Source of the DNA: Kaistella carnis
GTDB taxonomy: Bacteria; Bacteroidota; Bacteroidia; Flavobacteriales; Weeksellaceae
Direction of reading: 5' to 3'
Assembly: GCF_003860585.1 (NCBI RefSeq)
Contig: NZ_CP034159.1
Span: forward strand, 3,100,001 to 3,164,000
Length of the DNA stretch: 64,000 nt
How positions within the stretch are numbered: the stretch's first letter is position 1; each line of letters begins with the position of its first letter. Shown piece by piece: positions 45,866-53,107 of this stretch. The notes under the pieces are model-generated. The model was not told the origin of the DNA. It worked only from the letters and a program-made list of their open reading frames with translations, and did not search any database. Position numbers and translations under genes: made by a program.

Positions 45866-46773
45866 AGCCTTGTCGGAAACGTCAGATCGTAAGAGAGATT
45901 AAAGAACTTCATCCGAAGGATTCTGGCAGGGCTTTACGCGTACTACATTTAAGCAGGAGCAGTTTTCACTACCGCTCGATCAAAGATGATTCTACGGTAA
46001 TGATGGAACTGGAACAACTCACGCAAAATTACCCGCGTGAAGGTTTTTGGAAGTATTATTACCGCTTACGTAATAGAGGCGAGAAAATTAATCATAAGCG
46101 TCTTCACAGGATTTACAAGCAAATGAAACTTCCGTTACGTCGTAAGGCCAAGAAACGTCTTCCTGCACGAGTTAAGGTGCCATTGGAAGTACCCAAAACC
46201 TTTACTCATACATGGAGCATAGACTTTATGAGTGATGTATTATCAAATGGAAGGAAGTTCCGCAGTTTTAATGTGATTGATGATTATAACAGGGAAATCC
46301 TGCATATTGAGGTAGATTACAGTTTGAAAAGTTCACGAGTGATTTGGATTTTAAATCACCTGGTGAATAAATATGGTAAGCCTAAAAAGATACGTATGGA
46401 TAACGGTCCTGAGTTCGTTGCCAATATTGCTTCCGTATGGAGCACGCTTAATGACATAACGTTTGCTTACATTCAGCCAGGAAAACCCACGCAGAATGCC
46501 TATATTGAACGTTTTAATAAAACTTACAGAGAGCAAATTCTGGACGCATACATCTTTGAAACTTTGGATGACGTAAGGAACATCACGCAAGATTGGGTTA
46601 ACGATTATAGCCACGAAAGACCACATGAATCACTGGGCGGATTATCACCTGTGATGTGGAAAAATGGACAGCAAGCCCACCTTAAGGCCAGCTCTATTCC
46701 TGACCACTTTCCCACATCCGACGACAACAGTACCAATGTATTAAAAAAAAATTCTATTTTTGAACCGTACTGA
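45853..46773 (+). CDS. IS3-family OrfB transposase (by -1 frameshift)
   Basis: The -1 frame is open from the slippery run and continues [20 protein letters not shown]; the first ATG is at 45999-46001. DDE residues lie in [15 protein letters not shown] and NAYIERFN. Intact to the stop, which overlaps the right inverted repeat. Confidence 0.93.
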   Translation, partial: KKALKPCRKRQIVREIKELHPKDSGRALRVLHLSRSSFHYRSIKDDSTVMMELEQLTQNYPREGFWKYYYRLRNRGEKINHKRLHRIYKQMKLPLRRKAKKRLPARVKVPLEVPKTFTHTWSIDFMSDVLSNGRKFRSFNVIDDYNREILHIEVDYSLKSSRVIWILNHLVNKYGKPKKIRMDNGPEFVANIASVWSTLNDITFAYIQPGKPTQNAYIERFNKTYREQILDAYIFETLDDVRNITQDWVNDYSHERPHESLGGLSPVMWKNGQQAHLKASSIPDHFPTSDDNSTNVLKKNSIFEPY

Positions 46774-46789
46774 AAATGGGGAGTCTACA

Positions 46790-47058
46790 TTATCAAAAAA
46801 TCATTTAAGGACTTATAGTTACCATCCTTGATTATAAAATTCTCTAAATCTTTGTCTTCTTTTATGTTAATGACCGAATCTTTACATAGTTCTTGTATAA
46901 TTAAAAAATTTTTCTTTATCTAGAAAGCTTGGATTCCACTCAACAGGTTCAGAAACTTCTTCCAAAGAGTTTTTAGTAAATTCTCTGTAATTATATTCCC
47001 ATCCTACTAAATCGTTATTAAATTTTTTTAATCTACAGTCTATATATAATTTTAAGGG
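46790..47058 (-). pseudogene. Truncated unknown gene beside IS3 copy B
   Basis: Read on the minus strand, codons from 47058 give DLVGWEYNYREFTKNSLEEV and EPVEWNPSFLDKEK. A shift at the A/T run 46903-46913 then leads to a second open stretch (DSVINIKEDKDLENFIIKDG) that runs into the IS3 end. The first part is in frame with the upstream DUF6602-like gene after its TAA, so it is either that gene's lost C-terminus or a separate neighbour. The start is not identifiable. Confidence 0.5.
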
Positions 47059-47919
47059 TTATATTGATAGATCATCTCCAAAGATGCTCATGGGCAAACT
47101 CTGATACTTATACGATAACCGAGTCCAAATTGCTTCAAGAAAAAAATTTGTTGGATTATAAGAAGAACTTGCGTAGAAACTCCACCAATTTTTTTTGTCT
47201 ATTTGATAGCCAAAAGGATTGCCGTTTAATTTAACTAATGAGTATGTTCCACAAATTATTAAATTAGGAAAATTATGAGGTCCAAAACCGTGCTTTATAT
47301 TTTCCCTGTCATTAGAGATGTTCTCACCTAAATAATTAATGAAAGATTCTCTCAAATTAAATTCGTTATTAAAACCATTATAACCACATACAATTCTAAC
47401 AGGCAAAACAGCTTCATTTTTCAAAAAGTGATAAAGACCTTCTTCCTCAATTATATGATTTTTGCTTCGAAATATTGATAAATCTTTTCTTGCAATTGAT
47501 TTAAAAGCATCTCTTAAAAGTCTAAATTGAAAATCTTCGATTTTTTCTGAATTGTAATGATCAATAATAAATTGAAGATTTGTGTATGAATCTTTTATAT
47601 CTTTTGAGTAAAGATTTTTTTTAACCTGAATTATGGCAATAACTTGCTCTGATGGAAATATATAGCGTTCGGTATATGGTATTGTTTCGCCATCTCCATC
47701 AACAAGTAAAACATCAAATTCTGTGTCACATCCTTTGATAAAACTGTTCTTCACAATTTTTAATCCCAAGTCTTTAAACATTGCTTTTGTCAAAACAGCT
47801 TCTGTAAGCCCTTCAAACATAGTTCCTATTGTAGTAGGATGTTTTATTTTTTGTTTATTTAAAATATCTGTTTCAACTTTTATAAATTCATTTAATAAAT
47901 CTGAGATTGTGTTTATCAT
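47059..47919 (-). CDS. DUF6602-like protein, possible nuclease fold
   Basis: The 286-residue protein begins with a helical segment (EFIKVETDILNKQKIKHPTT). CDTEFDVLLVDGDGE and EQVIAIIQVKKNL follow; they have the spacing of a PD-(D/E)XK nuclease core (Asp, then Q-x-K in place of E-x-K). Proteins of the DUF6602 type share this start and are often found in defence or mobile regions. The family call is tentative. Its downstream neighbour is a frameshifted relic next to IS3 copy B. Confidence 0.6.
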   Translation of the reverse strand: MINTISDLLNEFIKVETDILNKQKIKHPTTIGTMFEGLTEAVLTKAMFKDLGLKIVKNSFIKGCDTEFDVLLVDGDGETIPYTERYIFPSEQVIAIIQVKKNLYSKDIKDSYTNLQFIIDHYNSEKIEDFQFRLLRDAFKSIARKDLSIFRSKNHIIEEEGLYHFLKNEAVLPVRIVCGYNGFNNEFNLRESFINYLGENISNDRENIKHGFGPHNFPNLIICGTYSLVKLNGNPFGYQIDKKNWWSFYASSSYNPTNFFLEAIWTRLSYKYQSLPMSIFGDDLSI

Positions 47920-48220
47920 TATATTCTTTTTTAAAATTGAATTTTAAATGCAGCAATTATTTTTATTATTTCTTTTAAGAGCTTAATATAGTATTCTTAT
48001 TAGTTTACCTTTTAATAATAATTCTGCAAAATCTTATTTACTTAATTTTTGATTATCAACAAATAAAAGTATTGACTATTTTCGTGGGAGCCTATGTGGG
48101 AAGGTAATATATTTTTAAATGTCATGCAATGTCATAAAATACAAACAGCCAAAACTTAAAAAGTTTTGGCTGTATTTTTGGCTGTAATTACCGTAAGTAA
48201 TTGATAATCAACTGAAATTG
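47920..48220. other. Island-side flank of tRNA-Ser
   Basis: No gene seen. A strong hairpin, ACAGCCAAAACTT / AAGTTTTGGCTGT (about 48145-48173), with a second TTTTTGGCTGT just after, lies on the 3' side of tRNA-Ser and may end its transcript. The stretch around 48080-48110 (TTCGTGGGAGCCTATGTGGG) is less AT-rich than its surroundings. Confidence 0.5.
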
Positions 48221-48307
48221 TAGAGAGGATGGGATTCGAACCCACGGTACAGTTACCCGTACACTACCTTTCCAGGGTAGCTCCTTCAACCACTCGGACA
48301 CCTCTCT
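48221..48307 (-). tRNA. tRNA-Ser (GGA)
   Basis: 87 nt, class II with a long variable arm. The acceptor AGAGAGG pairs with CCTCTCT. The anticodon loop CTGGAAA lies in a CTACC/GGTAG stem, so the anticodon is GGA. The 3' end faces the accessory island. Confidence 0.95.
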
Positions 48308-48319
48308 GATTGAAGACTG

Positions 48320-48327
48320 CAAAAATA
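48320..48327 (-). promoter_or_regulatory. -7 box of tRNA-Ser
   Basis: TATTTTTG on the minus strand matches TAnnTTTG, 12 bases before the tRNA 5' end. Confidence 0.55.
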
Positions 48328-48470
48328 GGGTAATTAATTGAATTCTAAAAATGGAAAACAAAAATTCTTGAAAATAATATGATGTCGATTGATATTTGCG
48401 CCTATCTTATTATTCTACATTGATTGACATGCAGTTTTTTGACGCTTGTTTTTGAAATTTATATCTCAAT

Positions 48471-49487
48471 TTATTCAGAAACTTCACCACATAAATTTTT
48501 AACAAAATTCTCCGCAAAACTACCTCCGTAATTAGGATTATCTAAAAGATGCATTGCCTTCGTAATCGCGCTTTCGGCCGTAATATCATTTCCACTAATA
48601 GCACCGATTTCACGGAAAATATTAGAGTTGGTATATTTTCCAAAGCTAATTCCACCCGACACACATTGCGAAATAACCACGATTTCAGTTCCATTCTCTC
48701 GAAGTTTTTGCAAAATTTTCTTCGTTTGTTCCGTATTGAAAATAGTTCCGGAGCCAAAAACCTGCAGGACCAAAACTTTCACATGAGGGATTTCCGTAAA
48801 ATGATTCAAATGCATTCCGGGAAAAATCCGCCAGAATAAAACATCTTGTGATATATGAGTATCCACGGTAAATGGCTCCTCTGTTTTCGAGCGCCACAAA
48901 AAATCTTTTTCAACATTTAAATGAACCCCAGATTGACCGAGAACCGGATAATTCGGCGTTTGATACGCATCAAAAAACTCCGCAGAATATTTTAAAGTTC
49001 GGTTTCCACGAAGGAGTTTATATTCAAAATAAACCGCAACTTCCTGAATAACTGCCTCATCATGATCATATAAACTGGCGTAATACAAACTGGTCAAAAG
49101 GTTCTCTTTTGCGTCTGTTCGCAAATCCCCAATTGGCAATTGGGAACCTGTTAAAATCACTGGTTTTCGCAAATTTTTCAACATAAAACTCAGGGCAGAA
49201 GCAGAATAAGACATCGTATCCGTTCCATGAAGAATCAAAAAGCCGTCGTAGTTTTCGTAGTTTTTACCAATGTGGTTGGCGATGATTATCCATTCTTTCG
49301 GTCCCATATCCGAGGAATCCAGGGGTTTTCGAAACGGATAAACTTCTACTTCACATTCGATCAACTTCATTTCCGGAATTTTCTGAAATATATTTCCAAA
49401 ATCGAAGGCCATCAAACTGCCGGTTTCGTAATCTTTTTCCATGCCGATCGTTCCACCGGTATAAATCAGGAGCACTTTTCTTTTCAT
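48471..49487 (-). CDS. ansA: Type I L-asparaginase
   Basis: The 338-residue protein hydrolyses L-asparagine to aspartate and ammonia. The first catalytic Thr is in YTGGTIGM near the N-terminus, and the second is in LHGTDTMSYSASAL. LTGSQLPIG is also conserved. No signal peptide, so it is the cytoplasmic type. A -7-type box (TATTTTTG, 49500-49493) sits only 5 bases before the ATG, so the transcript may be almost leaderless. Confidence 0.94.
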   Translation of the reverse strand: MKRKVLLIYTGGTIGMEKDYETGSLMAFDFGNIFQKIPEMKLIECEVEVYPFRKPLDSSDMGPKEWIIIANHIGKNYENYDGFLILHGTDTMSYSASALSFMLKNLRKPVILTGSQLPIGDLRTDAKENLLTSLYYASLYDHDEAVIQEVAVYFEYKLLRGNRTLKYSAEFFDAYQTPNYPVLGQSGVHLNVEKDFLWRSKTEEPFTVDTHISQDVLFWRIFPGMHLNHFTEIPHVKVLVLQVFGSGTIFNTEQTKKILQKLRENGTEIVVISQCVSGGISFGKYTNSNIFREIGAISGNDITAESAITKAMHLLDNPNYGGSFAENFVKNLCGEVSE

Positions 49488-49876
49488 AAATCCAAAAATA
49501 CGTTATTTAGTATAATTTCTGATTATTTTGGGCGCCTTTTTCCGCCTTCCACTCCCGCTTTTTTAATTGCTGGCTTGCGATCAGAAGGTTCAACTATCAC
49601 AGCGAGGTCAGCCACCAATTAAAAAGAGCTCCGTTCAAGTCGGGGCGCAGATTCCGCTTCGAAACCAAACAGGTCTTAGAAGGAATATATTGTGTAAAAA
49701 AACAGGCAACACTTTTCGGCGCTCGCTTCGCTCGCGCCACCAAATCCCCTACTTCACACAGAATACACCATTTTCATAATTCTTAAAGATCTTCCACTTC
49801 AGAAGTTGCAGGCTCAATTATAACTACAAAAAACTCGTGTATTCGTGGCTTCTTAAATCTTTCATTTTCCAAATTA
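49488..49876. repeat. Structured, GC-richer intergenic repeat-like block
   Basis: The space between ansA and the SpoU gene is GC-richer than its surroundings. TTTTTTAATTGCTGGC (49559-49574) pairs with GCCACCAATTAAAAA (49611-49625). GGGCGCC lies before it, CGGGGCGCAG after it, and GGCGCTCGCTTCGCTCGCGC near 49717. This looks like a dispersed Flavobacteriales repeat unit, an impression a genome search would test. Short frames inside it are not credible genes. Confidence 0.55.
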
Positions 49877-49894
49877 ATGCCTATTTTTGACCTT

Positions 49895-50554
49895 ATGAAA
49901 GACCAACAAATCTTTGAATATCTTCAGCAGTTTCTGACCGACGAAAGACTCCAGAAAATCAATCATTTCGCTCCCGAAAGTTCCGATTTCTTATTGCCCG
50001 TCATCGAAGATGTTTATCAGTTTCGTAATGCCGCGGCGATTGTTCGGTCGGTAGAAGCGTGTGGATTTCACAAAATTGTGACGATGGAAAGTCAGAATAA
50101 ATTCAATCCTAATCTTAGAGTCACCAAAGGCGCAGAAACTTGGGTAGAGGTGGAGCGACTTCCTCATAGCCTGGATTCTATTGAAATGATTAAGAATCGC
50201 GGATATAAAATCGTCGCAGTTTCACCGGAAAATAATGCCACATTACTTCCTGATTTTCAAATAACAGAACCTGTCGCTTTGGTTTTTGGAACAGAAGCGG
50301 AAGGCGTAACCGACGAGATTTTAGACTTCGCCGACGAAACTTTGGCCATTCCGATGTATGGATTTACGAGAAGTTTTAACGTCTCGGTCGCGGCTGCAAT
50401 TTGCGTGTATGAATTGAAACAGAAGTTGATGGGGTCCAATTTAGATTATAAACTGTCGGAAGAAAAATTATGGAAAATGAAAGTCCGCTGGGCTGTAAAT
50501 TCCATAAAAAGTGGCGAGCAGATTTTTGCAAAATATTTGAAAGACAATTCCTAA
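49895..50554 (+). CDS. SpoU/TrmH-family RNA 2'-O-methyltransferase
   Basis: The 219-residue protein (ATG at 49895; an in-frame ATG at 49877 overlaps the promoter box TATTTTTG at 49882-49889) has the three SPOUT motifs: YQFRNAAAIVRSVEACGFHK, ALVFGTEAEGVTDEIL, and RSFNVSVAAAICVYELKQ. The C-terminal WAVNSIKSGEQIFAKYLK is TrmH-like. It probably methylates a guanosine ribose in tRNA (position 18 for TrmH), but the exact target is not certain. Confidence 0.88.
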   Translation: MKDQQIFEYLQQFLTDERLQKINHFAPESSDFLLPVIEDVYQFRNAAAIVRSVEACGFHKIVTMESQNKFNPNLRVTKGAETWVEVERLPHSLDSIEMIKNRGYKIVAVSPENNATLLPDFQITEPVALVFGTEAEGVTDEILDFADETLAIPMYGFTRSFNVSVAAAICVYELKQKLMGSNLDYKLSEEKLWKMKVRWAVNSIKSGEQIFAKYLKDNS

Positions 50555-50566
50555 AAAAAGAGAACT

Positions 50567-50923
50567 ATGCTGAATGAGTTGCTAGAAAATCCTTTATTTA
50601 ATATCACCTTTTTAGGCGGAATCTTCTTTATTCTGGCAGGATTCGTGCAACTTAAATTTCCGCCAAAAAAGATCAACTCACTTTATGGCTATAGGACAAA
50701 ATCTTCAATGAAATCTAATGAAAGATGGGATTTTGCTCAAAAATTGTCTGCAAAAGAAATGATGAAATCAGGCGGTTTGTTAGCGCTGAGTTCACTCTTG
50801 GTTTTCGTCACAAATTTCGGTGATTCAATAAATCTAATCATCGGATTAGCGTTGATGCTCGCTACTGTCCTGCTTCTTCTTTTAAGAGTGGAAAGGAAAA
50901 TAAAAAAGAAATTCAGGATTTGA
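50567..50923 (+). CDS. SdpI-family membrane protein
   Basis: The 118-residue protein has about three membrane helices (ITFLGGIFFILAGFVQL, SGGLLALSSLLVFVTNF, IIGLALMLATVLLLLLR). The motif NSLYGYRTKSSMKSNERWDF is the signature of the SdpI/YhfL family, named for an immunity protein of Bacillus; the role in other bacteria is unknown. It follows the SpoU gene by 12 bases. Confidence 0.85.
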   Translation: MLNELLENPLFNITFLGGIFFILAGFVQLKFPPKKINSLYGYRTKSSMKSNERWDFAQKLSAKEMMKSGGLLALSSLLVFVTNFGDSINLIIGLALMLATVLLLLLRVERKIKKKFRI

Positions 50924-50944
50924 AATTTTTAACTTTCAAATCCT
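50915..50944. terminator. Hairpin between converging genes
   Basis: An 11-bp perfect stem, AGGATTTGAAA / TTTCAAATCCT, overlaps the SdpI-like stop codon and lies just before the rsmE stop. There is little U-run, so it may work in both directions only moderately. Confidence 0.6.
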
Positions 50945-51651
50945 TACATCAACCCATAATTCCAGGCGGCCACGAAAACTCCGGCAGTTTCAGTTCTCAA
51001 CCGCTGATTTCCAAGCGAAACTGCTTTCACTCCTTTTTCCGCTAAAAGCTTAATTTCCTTCTCAGAAAAATCACCTTCTGGCCCAATTAAAAAAGTGATG
51101 GTTTTAGCACTGTCATGCTGTTCCTGTTGAATTAATTTTAAATCTATTCGCTCTAAGTTTTCATTGCAGTGCGCGACAAAAGTGGTTTCGGGATCAACGT
51201 TTTTAATAAAATCAGAAAATTTAGTCAGATCATTAATCACAGGAAAATGAACACGCAGACTTTGTTTCGAAGCAGAAATGCTTTGCTTTCTCAGCTTTTC
51301 GATGTTCAGATTTTTACGCTCCGTTTTTTCGGTTTGAAGAATCGTAATTTCTGAGATTCCCATTTCAGTCGCCTTTTCTACAAAAAACTCAATACGGTCA
51401 ATATTCTTCGTGGGAGCGATGGCGATATGAAGTTGCGTAGGGAAATTCGGCAGGTCTTCTTTAATTTCTGAAATATCGAGTGATACTTTTTTTCCTTCGA
51501 AAATGAGATTTCCTTTTGCTAAATTCCCTTTGCCGTCGGTCACGAAAATTTCTTCACCCGATCGCATGCGCAAAACTTTTACAATATGGGTTTGCTCTTC
51601 ACTGTCGATAAATACTTTGTTATCGGCTATTTCTCCATAAAATAGTTTCAT
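50944..51651 (-). CDS. rsmE: 16S rRNA m3U1498 methyltransferase
   Basis: The 235-residue SPOUT enzyme has MKLFYGEIADNKVFIDSEEQ at the start, HIAIAPTKNIDRIEFFVEKA, TEMGISEITILQTEKTERK, FLIGPEGDFSEKEI, and SLGNQRLRTETA near the end. It methylates U1498 of 16S rRNA. Its start overlaps the preceding gene's stop by 4 bases. Confidence 0.95.
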   Translation of the reverse strand: MKLFYGEIADNKVFIDSEEQTHIVKVLRMRSGEEIFVTDGKGNLAKGNLIFEGKKVSLDISEIKEDLPNFPTQLHIAIAPTKNIDRIEFFVEKATEMGISEITILQTEKTERKNLNIEKLRKQSISASKQSLRVHFPVINDLTKFSDFIKNVDPETTFVAHCNENLERIDLKLIQQEQHDSAKTITFLIGPEGDFSEKEIKLLAEKGVKAVSLGNQRLRTETAGVFVAAWNYGLM

Positions 51652-52046
51652 ACTATATTTTCGCTTAAAAATGCCACGCCTGTTTTAATCGTCGTGTAGA
51701 TGTCAGTTTCACATTCTCTGTAGCTGCAGGTGTAAATTTCTTCCATCCATTTATTATTAATGAAAATTAAATTTAAATATTCAGATTTTCTTAAATTATT
51801 TTTGATGGATAAATAATCTCCTTCTTTGGGCGTAAAGGGAAAACTGAAAATATTTTCGGAATTAATTTTCTCCAATATTTCTTCTTTTATATCTTGAATA
51901 TAACCTTTTTCAGAACTCGAAGGCAAAAAATCTAATGTTTCTTCCGATGGCGCTCTTTGTCCGGTAATGGTTTCCAATACCCAATAATATCTGGAGTTTT
52001 TTTTGGAGTGCGTTACGAGCACCTTTTCTTCTAATAATATTTTCAT
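51648..52046 (-). CDS. Unknown protein between tsaD and rsmE
   Basis: The start at MKILLEEKVLVTHSKKNSRY gives 132 residues and avoids overlap with tsaD; a longer frame from 52145 runs inside it. The content (YYWVLETITGQRAPSEETLD, LRKSEYLNLIFINNKWMEEI) shows no family I know. The stop overlaps rsmE by 4 bases and the start is 8 bases after tsaD, so the three are likely one operon. Confidence 0.7.
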   Translation of the reverse strand: MKILLEEKVLVTHSKKNSRYYWVLETITGQRAPSEETLDFLPSSSEKGYIQDIKEEILEKINSENIFSFPFTPKEGDYLSIKNNLRKSEYLNLIFINNKWMEEIYTCSYRECETDIYTTIKTGVAFLSENIV

Positions 52047-52053
52047 CGGAGAT

Positions 52054-53103
52054 TTATAATGTTTTAATGTCTTTCTTGAAACCTTCCTCGATATCATATC
52101 TTGCAGTTGCCGAAATGGACAGATCAGCGAATTCACCGCGGTCAAATTTCAGCTTTGCAACCATGGCGATCATTGCCGCGTTATCGGTCGTGTATTCAAA
52201 TTTAGGAATGTAAATGTTCCACCCCAATCTCTCGGAGTTTTTTTGGATGGCTTCCCGCAGACCCGAGTTTGCAGAAACACCACCGGCAATCGCAATTTCT
52301 TTGATGTTTAAATCGATGGCCGCTTTTTCAAGTTTATCCATCAGGATTTCCACGATGGTTTTTTGAACAGAAGCACATAAATCATCGATATTCTCTTTAA
52401 TGAAATCAGGATTTTTTCGCACTTCTTTCTGAATAAAATAAAGCACCGAAGTTTTTATTCCACTGAAGGAATAGTTGAAATGGTCGAGTTTAGGCTTATT
52501 AAATTTAAAAGAATTTTCGTTTCCGTTTTTTGATAATTTATCAATGATTGGACCTGCGGGATAATCCAGTCCAAAGATCTTTCCAATCTTATCAAACGCT
52601 TCTCCGGCGGCATCATCAATCGTTTTACCGATGATCTCCATGTCAAAATAGTCTTTAACCAAAACGATCATCGTATGTCCGCCCGAAACCGTCAGGCATA
52701 AAAAAGGAAAATTGGGCGCTTTTGGATTGGCATCCTCAATAAAATGGGCCAAAATGTGAGCCTGTAAATGATTGACTTCAATTAAAGGAACCGACAAACT
52801 CATCGCGAGAGATTTCGCAAAAGAAGTCCCAACCAATAAGGAACCCAGGAGGCCGGGACCGCGTGTAAATCCGATCGCAGAAATATCTTTTTGTTGTATA
52901 TTTGCTTTGCTGAAGGCCTTATCTACTACGGGTATTATATTTTGCTGGTGCGCACGGGAAGCCAATTCCGGAACCACGCCGCCATATTCTTTGTGGATTT
53001 CCTGATTTGCCGCGATGTTGCTAAGGATTTTGTTACCTTTGAGCACCGCCGCAGAAGTGTCGTCGCACGAAGATTCTATACCTAAAATTATTGAGTCACT
53101 CAT
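52054..53103 (-). CDS. tsaD: tRNA N6-threonylcarbamoyladenosine synthase subunit TsaD
   Basis: The 349-residue ATPase-fold protein transfers threonylcarbamoyl to A37 of tRNAs reading ANN codons. It starts ILGIESSCDDTSAAV. The metal-binding histidines are in VNHLQAHILAHF, followed by SGGHTMIVL and IAGGVSANSGLR. Its ATG lies 4 bases from the ATG of the divergent tamB. Confidence 0.96.
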   Translation of the reverse strand: MSDSIILGIESSCDDTSAAVLKGNKILSNIAANQEIHKEYGGVVPELASRAHQQNIIPVVDKAFSKANIQQKDISAIGFTRGPGLLGSLLVGTSFAKSLAMSLSVPLIEVNHLQAHILAHFIEDANPKAPNFPFLCLTVSGGHTMIVLVKDYFDMEIIGKTIDDAAGEAFDKIGKIFGLDYPAGPIIDKLSKNGNENSFKFNKPKLDHFNYSFSGIKTSVLYFIQKEVRKNPDFIKENIDDLCASVQKTIVEILMDKLEKAAIDLNIKEIAIAGGVSANSGLREAIQKNSERLGWNIYIPKFEYTTDNAAMIAMVAKLKFDRGEFADLSISATARYDIEEGFKKDIKTL

Positions 53104-53107
53104 AACA

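Larger units (their letters stand above)
45529..46789 (+). mobile_element. IS3-family insertion sequence, copy B
   Basis: The left end TGTAAGCTCCCCCGAAAACA and the complement of the right end TGTAGACTCCCCATTTTCAG are imperfect inverted repeats of about 38 bases. No target duplication is seen (left flank GTGT, right TTAT). A truncated plus-strand gene lies on the left and a truncated minus-strand gene on the right. Confidence 0.9.

Noticed and set aside
46790-46818. Plus-strand continuation of the lipoprotein relic after IS3 copy B (about nine codons to TAG)
   Set aside because: A longer, better minus-strand relic covers the same bases, so the short plus-strand frame is probably chance.
49527-49779. 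Two short plus-strand frames after ansA
   Set aside because: They lie in structured, repeat-like DNA with no credible start or protein features.
53015-53107. Longer tamB start inside tsaD
   Set aside because: It would overlap tsaD on the other strand by nearly 90 bases, and the added residues have no domain or signal.
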